From Anadara kagoshimensis (lineage: Eukaryota; Mollusca; Bivalvia; Arcoida; Arcidae): 64,000 nucleotides of DNA. Both the position numbers and the translations under genes were made by a program. Below the pieces are notes generated by a model, which saw nothing but the letters and a program-made list of their open reading frames with translations, was not told the origin of the DNA and searched no databases. Shown one piece after another: positions 1 to 12,052 of the stretch. Location: contig CM037873.1 in the NCBI GenBank assembly GCA_021292105.1, positions 9,711,489 to 9,775,488 on the forward strand, in the 5' to 3' direction. Every line of letters begins with the position of its first letter. Positions within the stretch are counted from its first letter, which is position 1.

Positions 1-459
1 TAATTTAACATTAAGGAGCTGACGAAAAGATCCGTAATGAGCGATAAATCTTCATTATTTAGAGTTATATGTGACATCCATGTGTACTAACCACTTTATG
101 CTGACTTTATAAGCTTTATATTGAGGCCAAATTCACTGTAAAATCCCATTTATATCCTTTTGTGTCCTCAAGATTCCTGATAGCTACACTTTGTAGGAAC
201 AATTACTAAACAAAGTATAAATTGACACCTTCATATAGCTTTATAAAACTACAAATGTCGAATCTGATCGATTTTTACCATTCATGAAACGAAACCAAAA
301 ATAACACCTTATTTATCAATGAAATTACTACAGAATAACATGTCTTACAAGGAATCCGTGTGCTTTGAAAGACTAGGTTCAAAAACACAACGTGCGTTAA
401 GAATAAAAACAACCAACATACCAAACCTACAATGACGTGCATTTTCTTTTTTCTCAAAT

Positions 460-930
460 TTATTTTGCTTTAAAATGATGTTTCTAGCTAGTTTAATACA
501 TCAACATTTCATAACCACAAAACACAATATTTGAGATATTTCATTTCGAACACTGGTAAAAATATTAAATGACACAACTATAATTGAAGAAATCATGCAA
601 AAGTTTGTGTTTTTTGTGTCAAGTTTCTTTAATTTAAAATGATATCACTAGCTACATTTATTTTAGTACATTAATATTTTATAATCAACAAACACAATAT
701 TAAAGATATCGGATTGGAAAGAACTGGTAAAAGTATGAAATAATATGTGTGAAAAATAATTTCAGTTTCGTTCAATCAATAATTGTCTTTTTTAAACACA
801 AACTATAATTACCAAACGCAGTATTTTAGCTACATGTATTTGATTGCAAAAAAGTAAAAATATGAAATGAAATGTGTGAAAAATAATTTAAGTTTAGTTT
901 CATTTATAATTGTTTCTTTTTTAAATTAAC
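460..930. repeat. Degenerate tandem repeat, about three units
   Basis: Three diverged units of roughly 130-180 bases follow one another. They share segments such as TTTAAAATGATxTCxCTAGCTA, CACAATATTxxAGATAT, CTGGTAAAAxTATxAAAT and ATGTGTGAAAAATAATTT. The second and third units are the most alike, around 720-900. The sequence is very AT-rich and non-coding. The boundaries are approximate. Confidence 0.6.
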
Positions 931-3679
931 TATTTGAGGACAATAAATTGTTTAGTCTCTCGTTATTTCTAAGAATAACGTGCTAAGAAAATTGAAATTT
1001 GAGTTCACAAACAATCTAGAATTCTTTTTTGACATTTCTAGCGTAAATAATATTAATGTACCATATAACATATCATTTTGTGTGTTTATTTCTAGGAAAT
1101 TGCCCGTAAATTCCAATTACCTTCTTTTGTTAATAATAAGGTTTTGTAAGATAATTACTTTTTTCCCTTTCTATAATTTGTAGAATAATTAAAAGTCACT
1201 TTCTCTCTAATCTTATTTAATAATTGGTATCGTTCACCTATAAAAGAAGTAATTACACATTTTGTTTTAATTTTATGGTATTTAAACAACGTTCATTCCA
1301 TCTGAAAGCTTATATAAATGTTCTTCCACAGTATTCCATTAGCTTGACATCATAACGATTTAAATCAGTCCAGACCTGTGCGAAAGTTAAACAATAAGCT
1401 AACGAATTAATATCGAATATGCTGTTCATCCCTGTCACTGGTTAGCTTTATCTCGTCAGCTAATGGGCAGCTACATTGTATCTTCCGGCAGCTGTTTGGT
1501 CACTAGCGAATCCATATCTCAGTCACTCAGAAGACTAGCTTCGACTCGTTTCGTTAACGTCAGAGTTAAAATTCGATAAGTCTGCATTTTGCCCTACATT
1601 TATAAAGCATATGAGTACATATATTTAGTGCATTGCATTTGTGCTTGACTTTCTTCAAAATCGATATTTTTCAAATGTTGTATTAAATAACAATTATGCC
1701 CTTTAGTGTGTAAAATGTATAAGCTGCATGTTTTGTGCAAAGAAACGATAAAGCCAACCAGTTTACTCGTATCACATCATCGAGGAAAACACCTATAAAT
1801 TCTGTGATTAAGAAGCTTACAAATTAAAAAAAGTAAAATCAATAGGCACCAGGGTGTACAATAGGTCGAGTAGCAACTTTATATCATATATGATGTAGGC
1901 TCGCATACCATATTTAGTTCAATATATGCAAGGTTTATAAGAGTTTAGGTGGACTCCGACGCAGATATACAAATAACGACGTGCCACATGGCGTCTACAA
2001 TAGACACTGTTGGACTAACTGCAAGACCGCTTACTGTATCATATCTACTTTTTATCCGTTTGAAAGATGAAAGATGCGTATTGTATGGTTTAAATAGTAT
2101 CTTATATACAAAAATTGTTGGACGTAAAAGGAACTGCTACAGCTAAATCCGTCTTTTTTGGATAGTTTGATCTCGTAGAAGGCATTGCAATAGCTATAGT
2201 TAGTATTAAAAGTTCAGAGTATAGAATGGGTAGCTATAGAGTAGAAAGATTCCACAAATGTATCTGTTAAACTTAAGTTAACTGCTTTTTTATATTTTTT
2301 GTTTCTATGTTATTCAAAGTACCATATGAAATACTCATCTAATTTAAATTTCACAGGAGGTCTATCAAAGCGTTTTGTTTACAGCAGCATGCCTAACTCA
2401 AACTTTACTATTACAAATAACATTATAATTGTAAAATACCACTTACATGAATACAACAAATGTATACACGTACCAAATAGCAAACTGATGTACAACTCAG
2501 ATCGGCCATGTATACTTATGACATGTTGTGAAAAAATATTTGACAAAGGCAATAAAGAAATCAATTACATGAAAGCATTTGGAAAAATTCAGAAACGATT
2601 TTGAATATTAAAACATCTACTTGTTTAAGACAAATAAAGACGCAATTAATTTATCCGATATTCTTGGATAAACAAAATACTAAAGTCGATCTAAAAGACA
2701 AATTATTCACAAACAATGTAAAAAGCATTCCAATGTCATGAAACATTTAATTGAATGGAATATTCTAAATGGTGTAAAAAGGAAATTATGGGAATAAAAT
2801 TCAAATGCGATTCGTTAAACACTCCAATCCTTCGGAGAACAATCATCGGCTATAGAAAACACATAAAAACGGTTATCTACTCTACAATTCATTTGTGCAT
2901 GCCTATATTCTTAGTAAATAGTTTTCTGTGTGATCTAGAGGGATAAATATCTCAATGGAAAACATACGTGCATGTAAATAATATCAGTGTTGGTTAACTA
3001 TTGGTCTTATTTCTAAATCTATGTAAAACAAATGAGATTGTAAACGTTCTATAAAGCATTAGAATAACACTCAAGATACAACACAGACATATCAAAAGTT
3101 TAACACTTATCTAGCGTCAGAAGAAACAAAGTTCGACTGCCAAGTAGCAGAGATATATAAAGTTATTAACAGAAAAATTGCACAGATATTGAAACAGCTG
3201 CAAAAAAGCTGCTCACATATAGGTAACGATGGGCAGAGATAAGCTCTCGATTTTGCATCAAATTGTTAGCTTAGCTTAGTGTTATAACTTTTGACACGCC
3301 TGTAGCTTTAATTTTGCCGTCTAAAGTAGCTTATGCAAATCATAATTAGATTATATCTGATATACATAATATTCTGATATATATGTTATTTAGTGACACT
3401 TCATATAATACACAATTTGTCTTTGCTTATACACTAAAGGATATTTTAAATGAAGCTTTATTGCCGGCTTATTACTCTGAATGAAGATGGTATTGAGTTT
3501 CCTTCTAGATATGCAAAACATTATCGATGTTTATTCTTAATGGACATAAAAGATGAAACATTCAAAACGATTGACCTTGGGTAAAAAGTGATTGAAATTA
3601 GAGACACTATTAATAATGTAATAAAACGTTATGTTAATCAGGCATCTAACTGTGGATATTTTACAAAATACGTCTGACC

Positions 3680-4003
3680 CCTGCGGTAGCTCATTTGGTA
3701 GAGTGCTCGCTCCGTAAGTGGAAGGTTGTGGGTTAGATCCCCGGCCACGTCTGTCCCAAGGCATGACAGTGGGTAGTGACTGTTCTTTCGCCAAGCACTC
3801 GGCATTACGAAATGAAAGTCACGGTTCTTTCGGATGGAAACTTAAAATAAACGAGGTCCCGTGTCATGGTAGGTTTGGGACGATAACGAACCATGCTCTA
3901 CAAAGGCCATCAGCGCAACGCAAGAACAAATTCTGCACCTTCGCCTATAGCTTGCGCCGTCTCGATATAAGTGAAATATTCGTGACTGGGACGTTAAACA
4001 CAA
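3680..4003 (+). mobile_element. tRNA-derived SINE
   Basis: The 5' end resembles a tRNA gene. An A-box-like TAGCTCATTTGG lies at 3687-3698 and a B-box-like GGTTAGATCCC at 3731-3741, the spacing of an internal RNA polymerase III promoter. The tRNA-like head is followed by about 250 bases of unrelated body, ending in CGTGACTGGGACGTTAAACA. This tail resembles the GACGTTAAAC-type ends of mollusc SINEs as I remember them. The head does not fold into a functional tRNA (the B box has A in place of the usual C), so it is a retroposon rather than a tRNA gene. It lies antisense to the receptor gene. No clear flanking target duplication was found. Confidence 0.75.
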
Positions 4004-4084
4004 TTACTCAGTCAACTCTTTAACTACATCTGTTTCGGTTTTGTCCCTTTATTTATTTTGATTTTACCTAATTTATTAGTTTTA

Positions 4085-4140
4085 AGGTTTTTACGTTGCT
4101 TTTGGATTGTGATTTAGATATGGTTTAGTGTATTGGTCAT
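4085..4140 (-). repeat. Fragment of the common dispersed repeat
   Basis: The segment TTTTTACGTTGCTTTTGGATTGTGATTTAGATATGG is the terminal part of a family that recurs in this window. In the reverse sense its hallmark is CATGTCCAAATCACAATCCAGAAGCAAAGTAAAAA. Only this end is present here. Confidence 0.55.
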
Positions 4141-5035
4141 GATTTAAACCCTGTTATTTGAAATAATCCGCGTTTTCGCCTTTAAAACAACACGTTTCAA
4201 ACTTATTCACTTCATTTTAAACTACATGTAAAACAAACCAATTTCCATACATATTTCAGGTTAACCAGATGAATGCATTTTATAATGTGTAATTACAAAT
4301 TTAATACAAGAGCAATGCATGAAATTACAAATCTTGCAATCAACAAAGCCAGTCAGTCATTTATCGATAACAGAAAAAGAAAGTTTTTCAAGACTTGCAA
4401 CGAGTCAACTTTTATTTTGTTTTAAGAAAATCGAAAAACACTTAACAGGTTTGTGCATATTTATGTACGAACATTTTAACGGGAGATAGTATTACAATTT
4501 AGATGCAAATATCACATGGCAGGGAACTAATGGTTATTCTTTATACAAAATATATAAATCGTGTTTGATCGGCAATGCAAGACATAAAATACATGTACTT
4601 ACTTTTTATAGCCATTAACTTAAGCATTGATGGTTGATGCATTATAGAGCAGAAAACTTACTTTTGATTACATGTATTAATGATTATTTAAACAACGTTT
4701 ATGTTTTTTTCAACAAAAACTCTGAAATCACATTTCCTGGTGCGACAAAACATTTAAACAAAATGGTATGTTGAGTTTGAAATAAAAAGAGATACGATAC
4801 TATAGTTTCTATTTAAACAAGCTTTCTACATGCAAATATTAACCTAAGCAACAACACTTCAACGAATACACACACCATGTAAACTAACGATGGTTTCAAC
4901 ATGAAATTATTGACTTGATTTAAAGATTAAATTCATATTTTCACAGTTACAATTTTTAACATAAACCTATATTGAAATCGTTATTTAAACAAACAATCTC
5001 CCGTCAAGTCTGAAGATGGTTTGTGTTGTTCATTG

Positions 5036-5094
5036 TGACGTCACAGAAGGCGGGATTAATTGCCCTTAAGAAAATGACGTCAAAGAAGGCGGGG
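5036..5094. promoter_or_regulatory. Doubled TGACGTCA plus GGCGGG motif
   Basis: TGACGTCAxAGAAGGCGGG occurs at 5036-5054 and again at 5075-5093, a 39-base period. TGACGTCA is the palindromic cAMP-response-element octamer bound by CREB/ATF bZIP factors. GGCGGG is the core bound by Sp/KLF or E2F factors. The pair lies about 430 bases into intron 3 after exon 3, in an AT-rich setting where such sequence is unexpected. A regulatory role is a guess. It could also be a small tandem duplication. Confidence 0.35.
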
Positions 5095-5526
5095 TAAATG
5101 CTTTGAAAGAATGAATGACTCTATTCCATTCAATGACAAAACCAGCTGACGAGAAACAAAAATCGGCATTTTGTAACACTACAATGATTAAACTTTTGAA
5201 AATTCTAAACAAATATATTAAAGTCAACGATTAATATTTTAAATAAGATTGCAATTTTTGTGATATAGGAGGTACAAATACGAAAATCGCATTTGTACCC
5301 CGTATACCACAAAATTTGAAAATTATTTCAATTGAAAGAAATTGAAAAAGTATTTATAAGCAGTATAAAAAAAGTACAAGTACAGAGCTAACTTGTCGAA
5401 GGTTCAACACTAAGCTTATTTCTCAGCAGAGATTGGCTATTAGCTATCCATATAGCCAAACGTTTTTGTAAGGCAAATGTTAAACTTTCTACAGGTCTGT
5501 TCTGTACAAGGACAGTTTTTCCTTAC

Positions 5527-5772
5527 CTGCTTTCTTGTAATACACGTATATCATTCTGTTCCATTTGTAATATTGTATTATATCCAACAGTCCATCAATG
5601 TAAGATGGTCTCATAAACAACTGAAATGGGTGTGGTGATTTACTCTCCTGTGGCATACTTAGAGAAATAAATGGAATCTGAAAGTTTTCCACATATGATT
5701 GCATAGTTTCCAGAGCACATGACCTTGATATTCCAAGGAAAGCGTAAACACCCCTCTCCATGTGTTCGCACA
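5527..5772 (-). CDS. AMPA-type glutamate receptor, coding exon 3 (amino-terminal domain)
   Basis: This 246-base exon continues the amino-terminal domain. It is bounded by the acceptor TTTTACATTGCAG and the donor G|GTAAGG, phase 1 on both sides. Diagnostic segments are CEHMERGVYAFLG, matching the CxxFSRGVYAIFG motif of AMPA subunits with its conserved cysteine; PFISLSMP; PFQLFMRPS, matching PFxIQMRP; and DIIQYYKWNRMIYVYY, matching the LIxYYxWxxFxYLYD segment at the end of the first lobe. From memory, vertebrate AMPA-receptor genes have an exon of almost the same length ending at the same place, just before the FS/LS-xLQ segment. Kainate and NMDA subunits match less well in the RGVYAFLG region. 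The next exon is not found in 1-5526, so the gene continues off the left edge. The exon is intact. This is the best-supported gene evidence in the window. Confidence 0.93.
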
Positions 5773-6269
5773 CTGCAATGTAAAACAAAAGAAAATAATT
5801 TTATAATTGCATTAAATAGTGTTAAAATATTTTATTTTATCAAAAACTTGTGTTCATAAACATTCGTATGTGCTAAATACGACTATCGGACTAAATTTTC
5901 ATTGCGATTATCAAAACAACGCAATCTAATCTTCAGCTTGCAAATGTAATAGTAAACAGAAAACATACATTTTAGTTAATACGGAGAAGGAAATTGTTGA
6001 TTGCCCTGAATGCAAAATCGTAATGGTTCGGAAAAGAAAGAAAACATTAAACTTTCAAAAGGTAAAATGCGTTTTTCAATACATTATTTAAGGTAAATTA
6101 CTCTGACTCTTAAAGAGGGATAAACATATTGCCTGATTCTTTAAACGTTAATATGCTTTTAACATATTTTGTTCAGTTTAACGAAATTTTCAGTCCTCTA
6201 ACCAGTGCCAAGAACATATATTAAAATCTTGTTACAAATATGATGAATTTACAAATTCCAGAACAAACA

Positions 6270-6410
6270 TACAAATCTTCGTCCAAACTACAATCTTAAA
6301 GCAAAAAAAAAAAAAAAATTTGAAGCTGGAAAATAAGTTAAACACGTAGAGCTGAACCAGGTAAGTGAGGCTGGATGCTGAGAAGAGCATGTATCATTTA
6401 AAAGTGAAGA
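6270..6410 (+). repeat. Diverged copy of the common dispersed repeat with poly-A
   Basis: ACAAATCTTCGTCCAAACTACAATCTTAAAGC is followed by a run of A's at 6302-6317, then TTTGAAGCTGGAAAATAAGTTAAACACG and AGGTAAGTGAGG. The order matches the family consensus but the copy is heavily diverged. It may be a remnant. Confidence 0.4.
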
Positions 6411-8685
6411 TCGTATTGGATGACTCTCTCTTTATCTCTCTCTGTGTATGTTGAATATATAGTGTCCTGAACTCAATGCACTGTAGATAGATGGCCCTTG
6501 ACAGATAAAACATTATACAGGACTTTCAATGTACCAACGACAAATTTCATTTAAACTTGACAGGACCATGTATCGACCGTGTTCTGAAAAAGTAAACATG
6601 ATTAAAAATGAACGTTTACTCTACATGAGCAATTAACGTTTTTAAGCTTAACAACACAATTGATATTCATGTTAAGCGCGTATGGGATACGAGTGTTAAT
6701 TGCTACTAGTTTGTTTATTAATCGAATAAGAATGTTCCACCCTTTTCTTTAAAATCATTCATTTCGTCACCTACTTGTAATCCCGGAAGACATAAACGGG
6801 AGAGATACATGTATAACCTTAAATCCCAGTACGCCATCTGGATTTAGTTATTGTTATAAAGCGCATCAGTTGTTTTTAAGATCCGAGTTAAATGTTGATT
6901 ACTTCTGATAAATGAATTTCTCTGTAGCAAAAATAAGCCTTTAACATTATAACAACTACTTTGACTGTTAGATTTGAATAAATTGGAAGGTGAATTGACA
7001 AGGAGGAAGAAGTTGATAAATAAGTTTTAAACATTCAAATGTACAATAAATCGATTAATTGCTTGTAAAGTGCCCTTTTACGAGAAACAAAACAAACACT
7101 AGGAAGCTTCTTCTGTTTATGTCACTGTTCTAACTTTGTGTCTTTATCGTGTTTTTTCATATATAAGTCATAAACTTCTTTTACTTTTGATAACACATTT
7201 CATAAAGATAAAAATCTGCAGTTATACAAAGCGAAATTTAAGCTTTAAAACAGGACTTTGTCCCTTTTTTGCATCGAAATCATATCCAAATAAAAATGGT
7301 ATATCATCGTCAATTGCTCTGGATATATGTGTGATACTTGATTGATAGTTCAGAATAAACAGAAGAAAAATTAATTATGTTTGAACATTTCAGTTCCAAT
7401 CATACATTATATTATTCGGATAATTTGGATAGGGTACTTAGGAAATATATCACTCACAAACTATTATAAGAACGTGCATCAGGGAAAATGGGAAATGTAG
7501 TTCACATTAATTTTCACTTTTCATGTTGATTTATACAAAATGTTCCATATTAACTACAAAACGAATAGTCAAAAAGCTTGGAGATATTACTTTTACAACA
7601 AAACTAATATAACAACTTAATCATCAATTACATCGATAGAAAATCCTATTAAATTAATGCACTTTCATTTCAAAAGAAATATTGCAAAAGATAGTGTCAA
7701 GCAAGATGAATTGATAAAGAAGGAGGATTGTTTTGTTCATAGAATTTTCCACAATATTTCTTTCAAGTAAAGGTCTTTTGCAATTGATTTATTATCTATT
7801 CCTTTTGCTGGTGTTGATATAACACATAAACTAAATATTTTCACACTTATAAGTACAAATAAAGCTTTATTATTCAGTCTATAGTAGTAACATCTTGATG
7901 GACCATTCTAACTTCGCATGCATAAAAGACAGATGAGAATAATAGTTGTAACAAATGCAGCTGTGTGACCCCTGGGATAAGAATAAATCGTGGCTATATG
8001 ATCTGAGTGCTAAATAAAACCGTCTGATCGATTTAGTTGACAACAAAAGGAGACACAGTTTTATCAAAGTATAAAACAAGATTCCAAAGGTTATAATTGT
8101 CGATATGCTTTTAAATATTCACTTTTGGGAGCAGTATAGTCCATTACGGTTTATAACATTGATGTGACATAAAAGAGTCTGTTGATATGAAATGTCGTTA
8201 TTCAATTACATTTCTAATATAACTTGTGTATTAATGGACATGTTTGTCATATTTCTAAAGGTCGCCCACAATTTTATCATAAACGAGACATGTTGTTTTA
8301 TTCTGCAGAAGGCTTTGTAGATACTACGTGGAATATGTCAATCTTACAACCTTCATTTACATGTAGAATTTGCAATGATAGTACACCATAAGGTTTTAAG
8401 AGTAACAATAAATATAGGTGATTATTGTTGAATAGTCTTCAAGATCGAACAGGTTTGTCATTATTCTTAAAGTCACCAACAATGTAATCATCAACGAAAA
8501 CATGCTGGTTTCTTCTACCAAGAGACTTTATAAAATCTAATGTAAATTCTTTAACTTCACTGGGGATGTAAGTTCGCTATTCATAAAATAAAATTTTTAA
8601 AAATTACTTTCGTTTTCTTTTCAGGTGTATAAAGAAATATAGAAAATCAATGATTCATTGAAAGCAATATCGAATAATCGTTATA

Positions 8686-10845
8686 CAGTTGACTCCTGAT
8701 ACAACGAAGTTGAAGGGGATTAATAATTTATCTCGTTATAAGCGATCTTTTGTTGTATCCAGAACCGGAAGTGGTAGGTCACGGAAATCACCGGAATTTC
8801 CAGGCCATATATAAATAAGAAAATGCAATATTTATAAATGTTACTTACTTTATATAATCAACGTGAACTTAATCCATAAACATTTTTATTCCATTTTATT
8901 CTCAAATAATGATAGCAAAGTTAAAATCCATAAATTAATTCTATGCAAAAGTTTATTTATAATTAGTCGAAGTTAAAATCCATGACATCAAGATAAAAAT
9001 CAAACTGTACAGCACATTTAATTTTTAAAAAGGTCGGTAATTCGTCCTTGTTTTTTGTGGGGGTCGTCATATGTGACAAAAATCCGCATGTCCTCAAGGG
9101 AATTAATACACAAGACGGAACATTGTCTCTCCGCTGCATGTAGAGTTTTAATGTCCCAATACATGCTAATGTCTCAATGTTTGCAATTGTTTTTTCGGGT
9201 AAGGGGGTTTCATCATCCTTGTCGTCATCGTCAATGTCTGTGTCTGCATTAGTGTTTGAATGCACATGTAATATGTCATTAATAATGTTTTGCTCCGTTA
9301 GTGTTACTGAGTACTACTAATTCCGTATCAACATTGACAACATTTTCAGCATCAATCGGTTCCGTGTTTTGATTTTCGGACATTCTGTTCAACATTAATT
9401 GTAATTCACCCAGTGGTAAAAATTTCGTCCAGATTGTCAATCTCTGTTGATTGACAAGCATCAAAGATAAACCCCGCCTTTTTGAAACAATTTTCAAGAC
9501 ATTTTACAGCGACCTTGTGCCAAGCTCGGTGTAGCCAATCAATGGCAAGCTTTACATTGATCTAGGGGTCAAAGTTCTCCTTATCATAATTGTCTAACAG
9601 GTATTCTATGAGGCATTTACGGTAACAAACTTTCTAATAACAGCTTAATCCATCGGTTGTAAAGTTGAAGTTGTGTTTGGGGTAAAAAAAACGACTTTGA
9701 CCGATTTTAGTCCATTTACGACTGGGTGGGCAGGACAATTATCCACGAAAAGAAGAATTTTTCTGTTTTTCCTGGTCATTTGCTTATCGAGAGATCGTAC
9801 CCATTCTATGTATAAATTACTGTTCATCCATGATTTTTTATTACTGCGATATGTTACAGGTAAACTTTTTACATTTTCAAAGCACCTTGGTTTTCCAAAC
9901 TTTCCTATAACAAGGGGGACAAGCTTATCGGTGCCGTCCATGTTACATCCTAGCAATACAGTGATTCTTTCTTCGCTACGCTTTCCCCCATGACATGCCT
10001 CACCTTTAAAGTGTAATGTTTTGCTTGGTTGAAGCTTATAAAAGAGACCTGTCTCGTCAACGTTGTAAATGTCACATGGGGCATAGTCACGGGTTATAAG
10101 GGGTAACTTTTCAGTTTTCCAGTCGTCGATTATCGTTTGATCAACGGATTTACTTTCACCGCAGACAGACTTGCAATTAATTCCTCTACGTTGTTTAAAA
10201 CGTTCTATAAATCCATTAGTAGCAACAAATTCATGGTAACCTAGGTCCTTTGCAAGTTTTTCCGCTTTGGAAGCCAAAAACGGACCACTTAGTGCAATGT
10301 CATTCGACCTAACGGAGGTAAACCATTTACAAAGTGCATCCTCTATATCAGAAAAATTACCTGATCTGAATCTTTTTCGCTTTGGTTCAAATTTGTTTAA
10401 ATTAAAATTTTCCAAAATACGGTCCTTATTTTTTAAGATTGTACTAAGAGTACTTAAAGCCAATCCATAATCAGACGCAATTTGCGATTTTGATTTTTGA
10501 CTTTTCTCAATCTCTTGAAGAATTTCATATTTTGCATCAAGTGATATATGGCTTTCCTTTTCTTGGTAGACATTATGAAAACACAACAAACACGTTCAAT
10601 GAACGCTAATGAAATAATCTTTATTAAAAACAGTAAACAGTAATCAGCTAAGGTGTTACAGATCATTGACTCTCACCTATCAAAACACGTCTCGTTATAA
10701 CAGGTGAATTTTATAGGTAAATATTAACTTTGGGGCAAATATTTCTACTCGTTGTAAGCGATCTTGCTCTATCCGGTATGAATTTGCTACAAATTATTGG
10801 CATTATATCTCGTAATATGCGATCTCGTTATAAACGGACCCAATG
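8686..10845 (-). mobile_element. Tigger/pogo-like DNA transposon, inactive
   Basis: This 2,160-bp element is flanked by TA target duplications at 8684-8685 and 10846-10847. The ends are imperfect inverted repeats: CAGTTGACTCCTGATACAACG on the left, and CATTGGGTCCGTTTATAACG on the right in reverse complement. They end in the TATAACG-type sequence usual for pogo/Tigger elements of the Tc1/mariner superfamily. Subterminal copies of CTCGTTATAAGCGATC occur near both ends. The element carries one degenerate transposase gene on the minus strand, the same strand as the host gene, and occupies a third of intron 2. Confidence 0.88.
8963..10573 (-). pseudogene. Tigger-type transposase (CENP-B/jerky-like), broken
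   Basis: This was a cut-and-paste transposase with an N-terminal Psq/CENP-B helix-turn-helix, a second CENP-B-type DNA-binding helix (around LCKWFTSVRSNDIALSGP, with FIERFKQRRGI) and a DDE catalytic core. The catalytic aspartates are visible in YNVDETGLF, LLFVDNCPAH and TTSTLQPMD. The natural start is probably MSTKKRKAI at 10573. An extra AT dinucleotide near 10555 throws it out of frame, so the long frame (10589-9645) opens in another register. A TAA stop falls directly after the third catalytic aspartate, where relatives usually have glutamine. Beyond it the C-terminal region is recognisable in pieces (for example IDWLHRAWHKVA and GELQLMLNRMSENQ) split by stops and frame changes. The copy cannot make active transposase. 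The family call is secure. Confidence 0.88.
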
Positions 10846-11673
10846 TAGTTAACTTAACCCAACTCTGCATCTTGTGCCCCTTCAGATACACCAACTAATG
10901 GTTCTGTAGTCTACATAATATTATGACTTACTACCAATAATGAAAAGTCAAATTACCTCAATGTTGTTGCACAAGTAAGTTCGCGACATCAATCCGCTAG
11001 AGGATATATAAAATATAACTAAAGTGGTCTTGACATTTGTCGCTATATACGCCATTATCTGTAATATAAAGTCCTACAGACATTTCCGGTAACTCCAGGA
11101 TAGACCATAATGAGACAGGAGAAAAAAGTAAAGTGGCCAAATACGCTATAAAGTTCCTTTTGAATGCACTTTTTAAAGTGAAGCTTTATAATTATGTACT
11201 TATTATTGTTTGGCACATAAACTGTCTCTTAACCTACATTTGAGACTATGCGAATGCCGTCTATCATATCAAGCGTGAAACAAAAAATACGACTGATATT
11301 TTTGACGTCATACCTTAATTTTGCCAGTTTTCATAGTTTTGACTTTGAAAATAAAATGCAGGCCTGTCGAATGTTTAACACAAATGTAACGTTCTAATTG
11401 GCAGCTCATCTTGGCACCTTGTTAGCTAAATAGCTTTTCTGCAGCTGGTTTCTATCTCTTGCCAGTTTTCTGTCTATTAGCTAGCAATATTCAGTTAATC
11501 TTTGACTAAATTGACCTTTGTTAACTCAGTGTTAAACTTTCGACAGTTCTGCACTATATGTCTTGGACACCATGTCATAGTACATCATATGTTAATTTGT
11601 GGAATTATCATTAGGTAAATTTATGTAGAAATCATATGTCCTTGACAACGCATAGCAACGGAACTCTGCCTAG

Positions 11674-11701
11674 GTATAGTCCCTTACGCGAGGGACTATA
11701 C
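11674..11701. repeat. Perfect hairpin, 11-bp stem
   Basis: GTATAGTCCCT and AGGGACTATAC flank the six-base loop TACGCG. The stem is exact. It lies in intron 2, about 350 bases past the exon 2 donor. It may be the core of a small palindromic element. Confidence 0.7.
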
Positions 11702-11877
11702 TTCATTATTTTAGATGTGTGAAAACGCATTGATGTTGAGATTTATTGTAGTTTTAATGTGCTGTGTTTATGTATTTATAATTGATTTAATTATTATAGC
11801 TAATGTTGAATAAAATGAACAGTTAATTTGAAAATTTATTCAAACAAAGACATGTGATGTACTGAATCTATTATAAA

Positions 11878-11999
11878 CCTCTCCTTCGGGAACAGTTCTT
11901 CTATAGTATTGTCTGGAGAGGCAAAGTCTCTTGGACCGGCTCTCACAATATACCTATCCAGACAAAACAATAGGAGAACAGTTCCCGAGGGAGAGGTCC
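11878..11999. repeat. 122-bp imperfect palindrome (hairpin MITE-like)
   Basis: The left arm (ACCTCTCCTTCGGGAACAGT, then TCTTCTAT and TTGTCTGGA) is mirrored by the right arm, which in reverse complement reads ACCTCTCCCTCGGGAACTGT, then TCTCCTAT and TTGTCTGGA. Arms of about 40 bases enclose a centre rich in GGACCGGCTCTC. It starts 54 bases after the exon 2 donor, so it would fold in the nascent receptor transcript close to the splice site. No target duplication was identified. Confidence 0.7.
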
Positions 12000-12052
12000 A
12001 TAATTGATTAGCGTTTAACTGATAAGTGTATGACGATATAAACTATACTTAC

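Larger units (their letters stand above)
1..5526 (-). other. Intron 3 of the glutamate receptor gene (partial)
   Basis: This stretch begins at the exon 3 donor and runs off the left edge. It is AT-rich with no open frame that looks like the next receptor exon. Its contents are a degenerate tandem repeat at about 460-930, a tRNA-derived SINE at about 3680-4003 with a fragment of the window's common dispersed repeat just after it (about 4085-4140), and a doubled TGACGTCA/GGCGGG motif at 5036-5094. The open frames at 1949-2146 and 2299-2604 have no splice context or recognisable motif and are probably chance. The remaining sequence holds nothing I can identify. Confidence 0.75.
5773..12052 (-). 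other. Intron 2 of the glutamate receptor gene
   Basis: This 6,280-base intron has GTAAGT and TTGCAG borders. It contains a decayed Tigger/pogo transposon (8686-10845), a perfect 11-bp-stem hairpin (11674-11701) and a 122-bp imperfect palindrome (11878-11999). A poly-A run and a diverged copy of the common dispersed repeat lie near 6270-6400. The stretches 5773-6270, 6400-8685 and 10846-11640 hold no gene or repeat I can name. Confidence 0.85.

Noticed and set aside
2299..2604. 101-codon plus-strand frame in intron 3
   Set aside because: AT-rich, low-complexity codons, no domain, and an overlapping frame on the other strand. Chance is more likely.
3680..3752. Possible tRNA gene
   Set aside because: A and B boxes are present but the B box is imperfect, the cloverleaf is not closed, and a SINE-type body and tail follow.
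1..5526. Search for the next receptor exon (segment following YVYYKKAG)
   Set aside because: No minus-strand stretch with an acceptor and the expected LQ-xxxx-A pattern was found, so it is placed beyond the left edge.
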